From an uncultured Bacteroidota bacterium (GTDB lineage Bacteria; Bacteroidota; Bacteroidia; Chitinophagales; Chitinophagaceae): DNA of 53,239 bases. The position numbers and the translations under genes are program-made. Below, one piece after another: positions 1 through 10,900 of the stretch (the stretch's first letter is position 1; every line of letters begins with the position of its first letter). A model generated the notes under the pieces. That model ran no database searches. It was not told the origin of the DNA and was given only the letters and a program-made list of their open reading frames with translations. The DNA is taken from positions 1-53,239 of the forward strand of contig CAISPO010000057.1 in the NCBI GenBank assembly GCA_903887415.1, given 5' to 3'.

Positions 1-637
1 AGGCCATCCCGTTTTTATTAAGGCGGGTAGGGAAGATGTGTACCGGTATGAACTGCTGGCCGTTGAGGCGGGCATTTAGGCATACGGTATATATCTCTTG
101 AATGCCTGGGTTTGTCATCGGCAGGCAGCCTACGGTGACACAACCTCCGTGTATGTATATATCCCCACCGGTTTTCTGGCTGCCGAGCAGTTGGTCGGAA
201 TAGTTGGGATAATTGAGTTGGAGTGAAAGATAGAAGTCGCTGGCGTTGTTGAAGTCATCAATGAAATAATAGCCTTCCGGTACCTGGCGGTCACCCTGTA
301 TGCGCTTAGGGCCCAGTGAGCCAGATATAGCGCAGACATGGTAGGTTTTGATCAATTTATACTCACTGCCCATTCCATCCTTTGCCCACAGTTCCATTTC
401 GTTCTGCGACTTGAAAGCGCGCAGGTAAATGTCTTTGGGCGGATAAGCAACATTTTTTTTCCTGAATTCTTTAGCAAGCGTATCATTATATTTTTTCCAG
501 GATTCTGACACGCGCGAGGATGCGAATTGTACATTCCGGAAGCTGGCAGAATCGTCCTGGGCAAATAAAGTCTGGACAGACAGGCTCACTGCCAGACTGA
601 TCCAGCTACTCAAAATCGCTTTTATTTTTATGGCCAT
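1..637 (-). CDS. YafK-like L,D-transpeptidase family protein (partial, runs off the left edge)
   Basis: Reading the minus strand from an ATG at 637 gives 212 open codons that continue past base 1, so the C-terminus is missing. The protein opens with a signal-like stretch (about residues 1-26, ending LFAQ). A YkuD-type catalytic motif follows around residues 155-170: IHGGCVTVGCLPMTN, with the conserved His and the nucleophilic Cys in VGC. This form of the motif, followed by a PGIQEIY segment, is typical of the YafK/ErfK branch of L,D-transpeptidases, which cross-link murein or attach proteins to it in the periplasm. An in-frame TAA at 656-658 lies seven codons upstream of the ATG, which fixes the start. 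No catalytic residue in the visible part looks damaged. The exact substrate cannot be told from sequence. Confidence 0.82.
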   Translation of the reverse strand, partial: MAIKIKAILSSWISLAVSLSVQTLFAQDDSASFRNVQFASSRVSESWKKYNDTLAKEFRKKNVAYPPKDIYLRAFKSQNEMELWAKDGMGSEYKLIKTYHVCAISGSLGPKRIQGDRQVPEGYYFIDDFNNASDFYLSLQLNYPNYSDQLLGSQKTGGDIYIHGGCVTVGCLPMTNPGIQEIYTVCLNARLNGQQFIPVHIFPTRLNKNGMA

Positions 638-701
638 ATCTTGCAAAAACACCTTTTACAAATATACAGTTTCGTATCTGAATGGTTTCTTAAAACGAAG
701 C

Positions 702-720
702 GGGCGCCATATCAGCGCCC
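702..720 (-). terminator. Rho-independent terminator of the BIG2/T9SS gene ending at 746
   Basis: GGGCGC (702-707) pairs with GCGCCC (715-720) around a 7-base loop. On the minus strand the stem is followed by CTTCGTTTT, a short U-run. It sits 25 bases past the stop of the 746-4585 gene. The same flank recurs beside the terminator at 4946-4971. Confidence 0.7.
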
Positions 721-745
721 ACTATGCCAAGCTAAATTGTATGCA

Positions 746-3700
746 CTATCTTACTATGCTGATCCTTCCGGACGTGTGTACACTGCCATTTACGATGTCA
801 AACAAATAGATTCCGTTTCTCAACCCGGATACCGGTACCTGTACCTCGCCGGAGGGTGTGCTTATGTTAATTGGCGCAGTATATACAATATTCCCTGTCA
901 TATCAGAGATAATGACTTGCCCGCCACCGATTTGCATATCCTGCCAGCTAAGATTTACTGTTATGGAAGCGGGATTTGGATATAGCCTGAAAGCCGGGGC
1001 TTCGGGAGCCGGAGTACCTGGTGTAACGGTTACAATGTGATAAGTATAGCAGCCGCCGGGCGTAACATAATAAATGGTTGCCGTGCCGGCCGATACCCCT
1101 GTTACTACACCACTGGCAGTGCCCACAGTTGCAATTGATGTGTTGTTGCTGCTCCAGGCACCTCCTGCAACTGCGTCACTGAGCGTTATGGTACTGCCTG
1201 CCGAAACCGTGGAACTGCCGGATAAGGTAGCTGCCGCCGGATTAACGGTAAAGGTGATCGTTACAACACTTGCCCCCACCATGTAGGTAATAGTACAGGT
1301 GCCTGCAGCAACTCCGGTAACCACGCCGGTGGCAGAACCAACTGTAGCAATAGCGGTATTGCTGCTGCTCCAGTGCCCGCCGGTGGTGGGGTCAGTTAGT
1401 GTCCTTGTAGAACCTTCGCAAACATCGGCAGCACCCTCTATGCTGTGAACAGCAGTAGAAGCAGTAACAGTTACGATAATATAGGAATAGCACGGGGCAG
1501 CTGTTCTGTAATAAATAGTTGCTGTACCCGGAGCCAAGCCGGCCACTATGCCGGAAGTGGAGCCTACAGTAGCAACTGCGGCGTTGCTGCTGATCCAGGT
1601 GCCGCCGGAAACTGCATCACTGAGTGTTATAGTGCCGCCAGTGCTTACTGTTGTACTGCCGGAGATGGGAGCTTCCGGGTTAACGGTAAATGTGATTGTT
1701 ACTATAGCCGTGCCTACCGTATAAGTAATAGTACAGGTACCTGCCGAAACTGCGGTAACCACTCCGGTTGAGGAACCGACAGTAGCCACAGCGGTGTTGC
1801 TACTGCTCCAATGTCCGCCCGCTGTGGAATCCGCCAGTGTGCTTGTTGTGCCCACACATGCGTGGGCAGTTCCTGTAATAGCATGTACAGATGTGCCGCC
1901 AGTAACAGTTACGATAACATAGGAATAGCAGGGGGTAGCTGTTCTGTAATAGATAGTTGCAGTGCCAGGAGCCACACCGGTTACAATACCAGAAGTAGAG
2001 CCGACTGTGGCAATTGAGGCATTGCTGGTAATCCAGGTGCCGCCGGAAACTGCATCACTGAGTGTTATAGTGCCGCCAGTGCTTACTGTTGTACTGCCGG
2101 AGATGGGAGCTTCCGGGTTAACGGTAAATGTGATTGTTACTATAGCCGTGCCTACCATATAAGTAATAGTACAGGTACCTGCCGAAACTGCGGTAACCAC
2201 TCCGGTTGAAGAACCAACAGTAGCCACAGCGGTGTTGCTGCTACTCCAGTGCCCGCCTGCTGTGGAGTCTGCCAGTGTGCTTGTGTTGCCCACGCAGGCG
2301 CTGGTAGTGCCGCTGATGCTATGTATCGAAGACATAGCGGTAACTGTTACAATAGTATATGTATAACAAAAGGCAGGTGTACGATAATAAATGGATACGG
2401 TGCCTGCAGCAACCCCGGTAACAACTCCCGAAGCTGAACCTACAGTAGCAATGGAGTTATTGCTGGAAAACCAGGCGCCCCCGGAAACGCCATCGCTGAG
2501 TGTTGTAGTGCCGCCTATTCCGACAGTTGTGCTGCCATAGATGGAAGTGGCAGCGGGGTTAACTGTAAATGTTATGGTTGCAATAGCAGTGCCTACCATA
2601 TAAGTAATAGTACAGATACCGGCCGAAACAGCGGTGACAACTCCTGTAGATGAACCAACTGTAGCTATAGCCGTATTGCTACTGCTCCAGTGCCCACCTA
2701 TTGTAGCGTCTGTCAGTGTACTTGTGTTTCCCGTACAAGCGCTGGCAGTGCCACTGATCGTACCTGCCGATGTACTGGCAGTAACCGTTACAATGATATA
2801 AGAGTAACAGGGAGCCAATGTTCTGTAATAAATGGTTGCAGTGCCTGGAGCTATCCCGGTCACGATTCCGGAAGTCGAGCCAACGGGTGCAATTGAGGCG
2901 TTACTGGAGAGCCATGTACCACCGGAAACTGGGTCGGTAAGTGTTATGGTACCGCCTGTGCCAACAGTTGTACTACCGGAAATGGGAGCTTCTGGATTAA
3001 CGGTAAATGTTATTGTTGCAATAGCAGTGCCCACCATATAAGTAATAGTGCAAGTACCTGCCGAAACCGCGGTAACAACCCCTGTTGTGGAACCAACAGT
3101 AGCCACAGCGGTATTGCTGCTGCTCCAATGTCCGCCTGTTGTGGAGTCGGCCAGTGTGCTTGTGTTGCCTACGCAGGCGCTGGCAGTGCCGCTGATACTA
3201 TGTATCGAAGATGTAGCGGTAACTGTTACAATAGTATATGTATAGCAGAAGGCAGGCGTACGATAATAAATGGATACGGTGCCTGCAGCAACCCCAGTAA
3301 CAACCCCCGAAGCTGAACCTACAGTTGCAATAGAGTTATTGCTGGAAAACCAGGCGCCCCCGGAAACGCCGTCGCTAAGCGTTGTCGTGCCGCCTATTAC
3401 TACCGTTGTGCTGCCATAGATAGAAGTAGCAGCGGGGTTTACTGTAAATGTTATTGTTGCAATAGCAGTACCTACCATATAAGTGATGGTACAGGTACCT
3501 GCTGAAACAGCGGTAACCACTCCGGTTGAAGAACCAACGGTAGCCACAGCGGTGTTGCTGCTGCTCCAGAGGCCACCTGCTGTGGCGTCTGTTAGTGTGC
3601 TTGTGTTTCCCACACATGCGGTGGCAGTGCCACTGATCGTACCTGCGGATGTGCTGCCGGTAACGGTTACAATAACATAAGAATAGCAGGGGGTAGCTGT

Positions 3701-4585
3701 TCTGTAATAAATAGTTGCAGTACCTGGAGCCACGCCGGTTACAATACCGGAAGTAGAGCCAACGGTGGCAATTGAGGCGTTGCTGCTGATCCAGGAGCCA
3801 CCAGAAACTGCATCGCTGAGTGTTAGTGTTCCTCCCACTCCCACGGTTGTGCTACCTGAGATAGGTGCTTCTGGATTAACTGTAAATGTTATGGTCGCAA
3901 TAGCAGTGCCTACCATATAAGTAATGGTACAGGTACCTGCCGAAACAGCGGTAACCACTCCTGTTGAAGAACTAACAGTAGCCGTGGCGGTATTGCTGCT
4001 GCTCCAGAGGCCGCCTGCTGTGGCATCTGTTAGTGTGCTTGTGTTGCCCACACATGCGCTGGCAGTGCCGCTGATCGTACCTGCGGATGTGCTGCCGGTA
4101 ACGGTCACGATATGATACGTTCCGCACCCACCTGCTGTAACGTAATAAATGGTTACTGTACCGGGAGATACACCTGTGACGATACCGCTGGTAGCGCCTA
4201 CAGTGGCAATAGACGTATTGTTACTGCTCCATGCGCCACCTGTAATTGCATCAGTAATCGTTATTATGGAGCCAGCGGATACTGTTGACGCACCAGCGAT
4301 AGTAACCGCAGCAGGGTTGACAATAAATGTAACAGTGGCTATGCCGGTTCCTACCGTATAGGTGATGGTAGTTACCCCAACGGAAATACCAGTAACAACT
4401 CCCGTAGCCAAATTAACAGAAGCAACAGATGTATCGCTGCTGTTCCAGGTGCCACCTGTAGCAGCATCGGTCAATGTTCTTGTTGAGCCAACACAGACAC
4501 TGTCTGTGCCACTGATGGGGCTAACCGCATAGGAAGCGATCGAGAAGAGACATGCTAATAATGTCAGAGTAAGAAGTCTAATCAT
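746..4585 (-). CDS. Secreted BIG2 (Ig-like) tandem-repeat protein with T9SS type A sorting domain
   Basis: About 1279 residues. I chose the ATG at 4585 because it directly opens a signal peptide (MIRLLTLTLLACLFSIASYA); an in-frame ATG at 4648 would place 21 extra residues before it. The body (about residues 21-1185) is eight A+B pairs of Ig-like BIG2 domains, 16 in all, each near 70 residues and marked by GG.W.SSN and a SxTGVVTGV-like turn. A-type units usually carry two Cys, B-type units one. The last 80 residues (FRLYPNPAS ... RISIVR) are a T9SS type A sorting domain, so the product is expected to be exported and attached to or released from the cell surface. BIG2 domains are common in adhesins, so adhesion or matrix formation is a reasonable guess, not shown. 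No enzymatic domain is seen. Confidence 0.88.
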   Translation of the reverse strand: MIRLLTLTLLACLFSIASYAVSPISGTDSVCVGSTRTLTDAATGGTWNSSDTSVASVNLATGVVTGISVGVTTITYTVGTGIATVTFIVNPAAVTIAGASTVSAGSIITITDAITGGAWSSNNTSIATVGATSGIVTGVSPGTVTIYYVTAGGCGTYHIVTVTGSTSAGTISGTASACVGNTSTLTDATAGGLWSSSNTATATVSSSTGVVTAVSAGTCTITYMVGTAIATITFTVNPEAPISGSTTVGVGGTLTLSDAVSGGSWISSNASIATVGSTSGIVTGVAPGTATIYYRTATPCYSYVIVTVTGSTSAGTISGTATACVGNTSTLTDATAGGLWSSSNTAVATVGSSTGVVTAVSAGTCTITYMVGTAIATITFTVNPAATSIYGSTTVVIGGTTTLSDGVSGGAWFSSNNSIATVGSASGVVTGVAAGTVSIYYRTPAFCYTYTIVTVTATSSIHSISGTASACVGNTSTLADSTTGGHWSSSNTAVATVGSTTGVVTAVSAGTCTITYMVGTAIATITFTVNPEAPISGSTTVGTGGTITLTDPVSGGTWLSSNASIAPVGSTSGIVTGIAPGTATIYYRTLAPCYSYIIVTVTASTSAGTISGTASACTGNTSTLTDATIGGHWSSSNTAIATVGSSTGVVTAVSAGICTITYMVGTAIATITFTVNPAATSIYGSTTVGIGGTTTLSDGVSGGAWFSSNNSIATVGSASGVVTGVAAGTVSIYYRTPAFCYTYTIVTVTAMSSIHSISGTTSACVGNTSTLADSTAGGHWSSSNTAVATVGSSTGVVTAVSAGTCTITYMVGTAIVTITFTVNPEAPISGSTTVSTGGTITLSDAVSGGTWITSNASIATVGSTSGIVTGVAPGTATIYYRTATPCYSYVIVTVTGGTSVHAITGTAHACVGTTSTLADSTAGGHWSSSNTAVATVGSSTGVVTAVSAGTCTITYTVGTAIVTITFTVNPEAPISGSTTVSTGGTITLSDAVSGGTWISSNAAVATVGSTSGIVAGLAPGTATIYYRTAAPCYSYIIVTVTASTAVHSIEGAADVCEGSTRTLTDPTTGGHWSSSNTAIATVGSATGVVTGVAAGTCTITYMVGASVVTITFTVNPAAATLSGSSTVSAGSTITLSDAVAGGAWSSNNTSIATVGTASGVVTGVSAGTATIYYVTPGGCYTYHIVTVTPGTPAPEAPAFRLYPNPASITVNLSWQDMQIGGGQVIISDMTGNIVYTAPINISTPSGEVQVPVSGLRNGIYLFDIVNGSVHTSGRISIVR
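1030..4525 (-). repeat. Eight-pair A/B BIG2 repeat array (period about 438-441 bp)
   Basis: The coding array alternates two diverged 70-residue modules. Neighbouring pairs can be almost identical: 1593-1718 matches 2031-2156 base for base (offset 438). A four-module block is also repeated at 879 bp, shown by the matching segments beginning at 2351 and 3230. The pattern indicates growth and homogenisation by unequal recombination inside the gene. Confidence 0.85.
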
Positions 4586-4720
4586 GGGAATAATTTTTAA
4601 AAAATGAAAAATCTGAAAAAAATTAGTCAGAAACCAGGTATCGATCACCTAAAAATTTATCCTTTCTACAGTTCTTTTATATCGGTTTTTCCGCTATAAA
4701 CTTATAGTCAATTTTTATGC

Positions 4721-4728
4721 CAAACCTA
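4721..4728 (-). promoter_or_regulatory. Possible -7 box (TAGGTTTG) for the BIG2/T9SS gene
   Basis: The plus strand reads CAAACCTA, so the minus strand reads TAGGTTTG, matching the Bacteroidota TAnnTTTG -7 consensus. I see no clear TTTG -33 element at the usual distance. It would give a leader of roughly 130 bases before the ATG at 4585. Confidence 0.35.
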
Positions 4729-4945
4729 AAAATACAGAACGCGCTTTTTAACAGAAAAACCATTGGTGAATTCACGTTCCAAATTTTAATAACCAACAGT
4801 TAAATTTTGTTCAGTATTTATTTTTATCGCCATTTATTGATAACTAATGGTTAACAATATTTGATCTTGACTTATAGCTTAACTAGGCCGTTCTATATAG
4901 AGAATACTGTTTTCCTTCCATCAAAAAAACGTTTCTTAAAACGAA

Positions 4946-4971
4946 GAAGGCGCCACGATACGGGCGCCTTC
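4946..4971 (-). terminator. Rho-independent terminator of the giant NHL/BIG2 gene
   Basis: GAAGGCGCC (4946-4954) pairs with GGCGCCTTC (4963-4971) across an 8-base loop. On the minus strand it is followed by TTCGTTTTAAG. It lies 23 bases beyond the stop codon of the gene ending at 4995. The tract TTTCTTAAAACGAAG next to it is also present next to the terminator at 702-720. Confidence 0.78.
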
Positions 4972-4994
4972 CTCAAGTAGCTATGCTGTGACTA

Positions 4995-7900
4995 TTATTT
5001 CATTACACTGATCTTACTTGAACTGTGTGTGTTCCCGCTTACGATATCTAACAAATACATTCCGTTTTTAAACCCGGAAGCAGGTATCTGTACCTGGTGT
5101 GCGGAGTTGCTTAAATCGATTGCCGATGTATATACGACGTGACCGGCCATATCTGTGACTGTAATTTGTCCGGCATCAGATAATTGGCCTTGCCATGTAA
5201 CATTTATGTTGTCTGACGCAGGATTTGGGAAGAGGTTAAATGTGACAGCATCCATAGGGTCAGGAGTTCCAGTTGACTCACCAGACTCACGGCCGCCAGA
5301 GGCTGTAACGGTTACTGCATGATAGCTCAGGCAGCCCGCAGCTGTTACATAATATATGTTTACAGAACCAACCGATTCTCCCGTTACAATGCCAGTTGAA
5401 GAACCAACGGTAGCAATAGTGGCGCTGCCGCTGCTCCATAAGCCGCCTGCAACCGCATCACTTAAAGTTATTGTGGATCCGGCGTGTACCGTTGTTGCAC
5501 CCGAGATCGGAGCAACTGCGTCAACCGTAAATACAATAGTTGCAAAGCCAGCGCCCACTGTATAGGTAATGATGCATGTGCCGCCCGAAATGCCGGTAAC
5601 AACACCCGTTGATGAGCCAACCGTAGCAATAGCGGTGTTGCTGCTACTCCAATGCCCGCCGGCTGTGGAGTCAGTTAATGTTCTCGTAGAGCCTTCACAA
5701 GCGCTAGTTATGCCGCCAATACTATGAACAGCCGGAGTGGTTGTAACCGTCACGATGTGATAGGCATAACATCCCGCAGTAGTGACATAATAAATGGTGG
5801 CAGTGCCTCCGGCGATACCATTCACAATGCCAGTGGCAGAACCTACCGTAGCAACAGTCGTTAAGCTGCTTAGCCATGTCCCTCCCGGGGATGCATCGCT
5901 GAGTGTTATAGTGCCGCCGAGGCCTACTATGGAACTGCCCAATATGGCCGGAGCAGCGTTGGCGGTAACTGTAAACGTTGCACTAGCGGAGCCTACCGTG
6001 TAAGAAATAGTGCATATGCCGGAGGAAACACCGGTAACAACGCCTGTAGAAGAGCCCACTGTAGCAATGGCCGTATTGCTGCTACTCCAGACACCGCCCG
6101 AAGTAGAGTCGGCTAATGTTATGGTAGAACCATCGCAAACACTTGCAGCACCATGAATGGCATGAATAGGAATATTAACGGTCACAACAACCGATGTGCT
6201 GCAGCCGGTGAGGGTAACCACATAATAAATAGTGGCTGTGCCCGCAGAAATACCGGTTACAACCCCGGTTGCAGAACCCGCTGTAGCTACTGGAGTTAAA
6301 CTGCTCAGCCATACTCCTCCACCTGAAGCATCGCTTAATGTTGTAGTACCGCCAACACTTACAACCAAGCTGCCGGAGATAGGCGCGGCGAAATTAACAG
6401 TGAATGTAACGGTTGTTATGTTAGTGCCTACCGTATAAGTAAGTGTACAGGTACCGGACGAAATGCCGGTAACAACACCAGTGGATGAGCCTATCGTCGC
6501 GATTGCAGTATTACTGCTGCTCCAGTGGCCTCCTGCAATGGAGTCAGTCAAAGTTCTTGTAGAGCCTATACAAACATTATCAGTGCCCTGAATGCCTGGA
6601 AGGGCCGTTACAGTAACGATGTGCGTAGTTTCGCAGCCGCCCGCCAGCGTGTAGCCGATCGTTACTGTACCGGGCGACACGGCCGTTACTACACCGCTTG
6701 CTACCGTAGCAATGGACGTACCGCTGCTGCTCCAGGTGCCGCCGGCAACTGCGTCGCTGAGCGTTAGTGTAAAGCCAACAATTACTGTGCTTGCGCCCGA
6801 AATTGCAGCAGGGGAGGGGTTAACCGTGAAAGTAACCATTACACTGCTTGTGCCCAGTGTATATGAAATAGTACAAGTGCCGGCAGAAACACCCGTAACC
6901 ACACCACTGGACGAGCCTACACTAGCAATACCCGTATTGCTGCTGCTCCAGTGGCCGCCTGCGTTCGCATCGGTCAATGTGATCGTTGACCCTGCACATG
7001 CACTTGCAGTACCACTGATGCCGGTCAGCGCGGTTACAGTTACAATATGAGTAACCTGGCAACCACCTGCCATTGTGTAGCTGATAATGACTGTCCCGGG
7101 AGATACGCCGGTTACTGTGCCAGCCGCTACTGTAGCAACAGAAGTATTGCTGCTACTCCACGTTCCGCCTGCAACTGCATCACTTAGCGTCAAAGTCGTT
7201 CCCGCGATTACGGTGCTGCCACCTGAAATTGTGGCAGGAGCCGCATAAACTGTAAATACAACCGTTGAGCTGCTGGTGCCCAACGTATAAGAAATGACGC
7301 ATGTGCCGGCAGCCACACCGGTAACAATACCTGTGGATGAGCCGACTGTAGCAATTGCAGTATTACTGCTGCTCCAATGGCCGCCAGCAGTAGTGTCATT
7401 CAAAGTGACTGAAGACCCGGCACAAACATTGGCTGTGCCTGTGATGCCGCCCAGCGCTGTTACTGTTACACCATGAGTAGTCTGGCAACCGCCGGCAGTG
7501 GTGTAGGTAATGATCACCGTGCCTGCCGAAACGCCTGTAACAATCCCTGTTGAAGAGCCAACTGTTGCAACAGATGTATTGCTGCTGCTCCAGGTACCAC
7601 CGGTAACGGCATCGCTAAGTGTAATATTGGATCCTGCCGTTACTGTGCCGCTACCTGAAATTGTAGCAGGAACAGCAAAAACGGTAAATGTTATTGTTGT
7701 AACACTTGTGCCCACAGTATAACTAATGATACATGTGCCAGCGGAAACACCTGTAACAATGCCGGTAGAAGAGCCTACTGTAGCAATACCAGTATTGCTG
7801 CTGCTCCAGTGGCCGCCTGCGGTCGAGTCTATCAATGTAACTGAAGAACCTGCGCAAACACTGGCGGTGCCATGAATGCCGGTGAGTGCTGTTACGGTTA

Positions 7901-10900
7901 CAATATGAGTAGTGAGGCAACCTCCGGTAGTTGTATAAGATATAGTCACTATGCCTGCGATAACACCTGTTACTATACCCGTGCCGGAGCCAACCGTTGC
8001 AACAGAAGTGTTGCTGCTGCTCCAGGTACCACCAGTAACAGCATCGCTAAGTGTGATCTGGGAACCTGCTGTTACCGTACTGCTACCTGAAATTGTTCCT
8101 GGAGCTGCGTAAACAGTAAATGTGATCGTAGTAACGCTGGTGCCTACTGTATAGGAAATGGTACAAGTGCCCGCAGCAACACCGGTAACAATACCTGTGG
8201 AAGAGCCTACTGTAGCAATCGAAGTATTGCTGCTGCTCCAGTTTCCGCCTGCGGTAGAGTCAATCAATGTAACTGAATAACCGGCGCAAACATTGGCTGT
8301 GCCATGTATGCCTCCTAATGCAGTTACCGTTACGATATGCGAGGTCTGGCAGCCACCAGCGGTAGTGTAGTAAATTGTCACTGTACCTGCCGATACGCCT
8401 GTAACAATACCTGTTGAAGAGCCAACAGTTGCAACAGAAGTATTACTGCTGCTCCAGGTTCCACCGGTTGTTGCATCACTGAGTGTGATCTGGGACCCTG
8501 CCAAAACGGTGCTACCACCCGAGATCGTACCCGGAGCAGGGTTCACCGTAACAATAGCAGTCGAAGAGCAACTACCTATTGAATAAGAAATAGTGGCAGT
8601 GCCTGCGGTAATGCCAGTAACCACACCGCCAGCTACTGTAGCCACTGTAGTGTTGCTGCTGCTCCATACCCCGCCTGAAACAGCATCAGTAAGAGTCGTT
8701 GAACTCCCCGCACAAACAGAAGTGGTGGCTGGCGAAATGGCTCCCGGAGCCGTGTTTACTGTAACAACTGTTGTTGCCGAACAACTCCCAATAGTGTAGG
8801 AGATCGTTGCTGTACCGATGGCATGACTTGTGATCGCACCGCCTGTAGTTACAGAAACTATGCTGACGGAACTGCTGCTCCAGGTGCCACCTGCTGTAGC
8901 ATCTGTGAGCGAGGTGCCGCCGCCAAGGCAAAGTGTAACCGCGCCGGGGGTAATAGCAGCAGGGCCGGAAAGAACAGTAAACGTGTCGCGCGCGATGCAA
9001 GTTCCAATACTGTAGTCTATCTCTGTAATTCCTGCAGCAACGCTGGTGACAAGGCCGCCCGATGAAATAGTAGCTACACCTGTTACGGTGGAAGTCCATG
9101 TTCCGCCACTTGTCGCATCTGTTAGTAAAAGCGTACTGCCGAGGCAAACAGATGGGTTATGCGGCGTTATTGCCACGGGGGCATTGTTGACAGTAACAAT
9201 TTTTGTGGCAATGCACCCTGAAGTGAGTATATAGGAGATAGTACTTGTTCCGATTGCGACTCCTGTCACAATTCCAATGCCGCCAACAGTTGCCACGGCA
9301 GGGGTGCTGCTGCTCCAGGCGCCGCCTCCGGTAGCGTCAGTCAACGCAGCGGTGCCGCCCAAACAAATGCTCACGGCGCCTGTTGGAAGAATAGGTGAGG
9401 ATGCATTTACGGTAACAACAATAGTAGCATGGCAACCTGTTGATGCTACGCAGGTTATGGTTGCTACGCCGGCCGAGACGCCAGTCACAATCCCGGTAGT
9501 GGCGCCGACTGTTGCAACAGAGGTATTGCTGCTGTTCCAGGTAACGCTGCCTGCTGTAGTGGAAAGAGTGGTGGTACCTCCGGTACAGACTGATGTGGAT
9601 CCTGAAATGGCAGGGCCAGGGTTTACCGTCACAATTTTTGTGGCAAAGCAACCCGCAAGTGTGTAGCTGATGAGTGTAGTGCCTGGGCTGATACCGGTAA
9701 CGACACCCCCTGAAGACACAGTGGCAACGCCAGTTGTACTACTGTTCCAGGTACCTCCCGATACAGAATCGGTTAAATTCGTTGTGGAGCCAACACATAC
9801 ACTTGTAGAGCCGGAGATCACGCTCACTAAAGGGGCAACGGTAAATATGACCGTAGCACTTGTGGTACCTACTGTATATGAAATGATACAGGTACCAACA
9901 GTAAACGCAGAAACGATACCAGTTGAGGAACCCACAGCGGCAATAGCATTATTACTGCTGCTCCAAACGCCTCCCGCTGTTGAGTCGGTCAAGAGCGCTC
10001 CGCCACCGGCACAAACAGTGGCAATGCCATTGATAGGGCCAACGACAAACGTTCCGGAAACCTGTACGGAATGAGTTGCATAACAACCCGTTGGCAACTT
10101 GTAAGTAATAGTTATTACACCGGACGATACACCGGTTACGATACCGGTAGTACCGACAGTTGCAATCGATATATTGCTGCTGCTCCAGGTACCGCCGCCC
10201 GTCGCATCACTCAGCGGAAGCGTACCACCTATGGAAACACCGCTGCCACCTAATATCGCGGTAGGAGAGGGGTTTACGGTTACGGAGAAAGTAGCTATAC
10301 AACCGGTAGAGGCAACACAAGTTATGGTTGCAACGCCGGCTGAAAGGCCAGTGACCAAGCCTGCTGTTGAGACCGTGGCAACGGCTGGAGTGCTGCTGCT
10401 CCACGTACTGCCAGAGGGACCAGTAAGTGTGTCAGTGATGCCCACACAAAGAGAATGTGAGCCTGTAATTGTTGGCGTAGGAACTACAGTTACTATTGAC
10501 GTGGTGTGACAGCTTCCCAAAGAATAAGAGATAGTTGTAGTGCCAGCCGATATACCCGTAACGAGGGCGCCTGAAGAAACGGTGGCAACCCCAGGTGTGC
10601 TGCTGACCCATGTACCGCCGCTTGATATGTCTGTCAGTTGAGTCGTTGCACCGACGCAAACAGTGAGGCTGCCAAGTATTGTCGCAGGTGCTGAAGTGAC
10701 TGTCACAACGGTTGTCGCAAAACAGCCGGTTGTGAGCATGTAAGTAATAGTTGAAGTTCCAACGGAGACTCCGGTGACTAAGCCTCCTGAAGATATAGTG
10801 GCAACTCCTGGTGTGCTACTAGCCCATGAGCCTCCACTTACTGCATCAGTCAATTGAGTTGTACCACCAACGCAGACACTCAGCCCGCCGAGTATAGCAG

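Larger units (their letters stand above)
4586..4994. other. AT-rich intergenic region between the two BIG2/T9SS genes
   Basis: About 409 bases without a convincing gene. It holds the presumed 5' leader and promoter of the 746-4585 gene (a TAnnTTTG box, minus strand, at 4721-4728) and, at its right end, the terminator of the giant gene (4946-4971). The middle part (about 4740-4920) is strongly AT-rich with nothing else I can recognise. Confidence 0.6.

Noticed and set aside
858..4361. Many plus-strand open frames opposite the BIG2/T9SS gene
   Set aside because: They appear at regular spacing inside the repeat array, have repeated sequence of their own and no signal or domain, and arise from the periodic antisense of the minus-strand gene.
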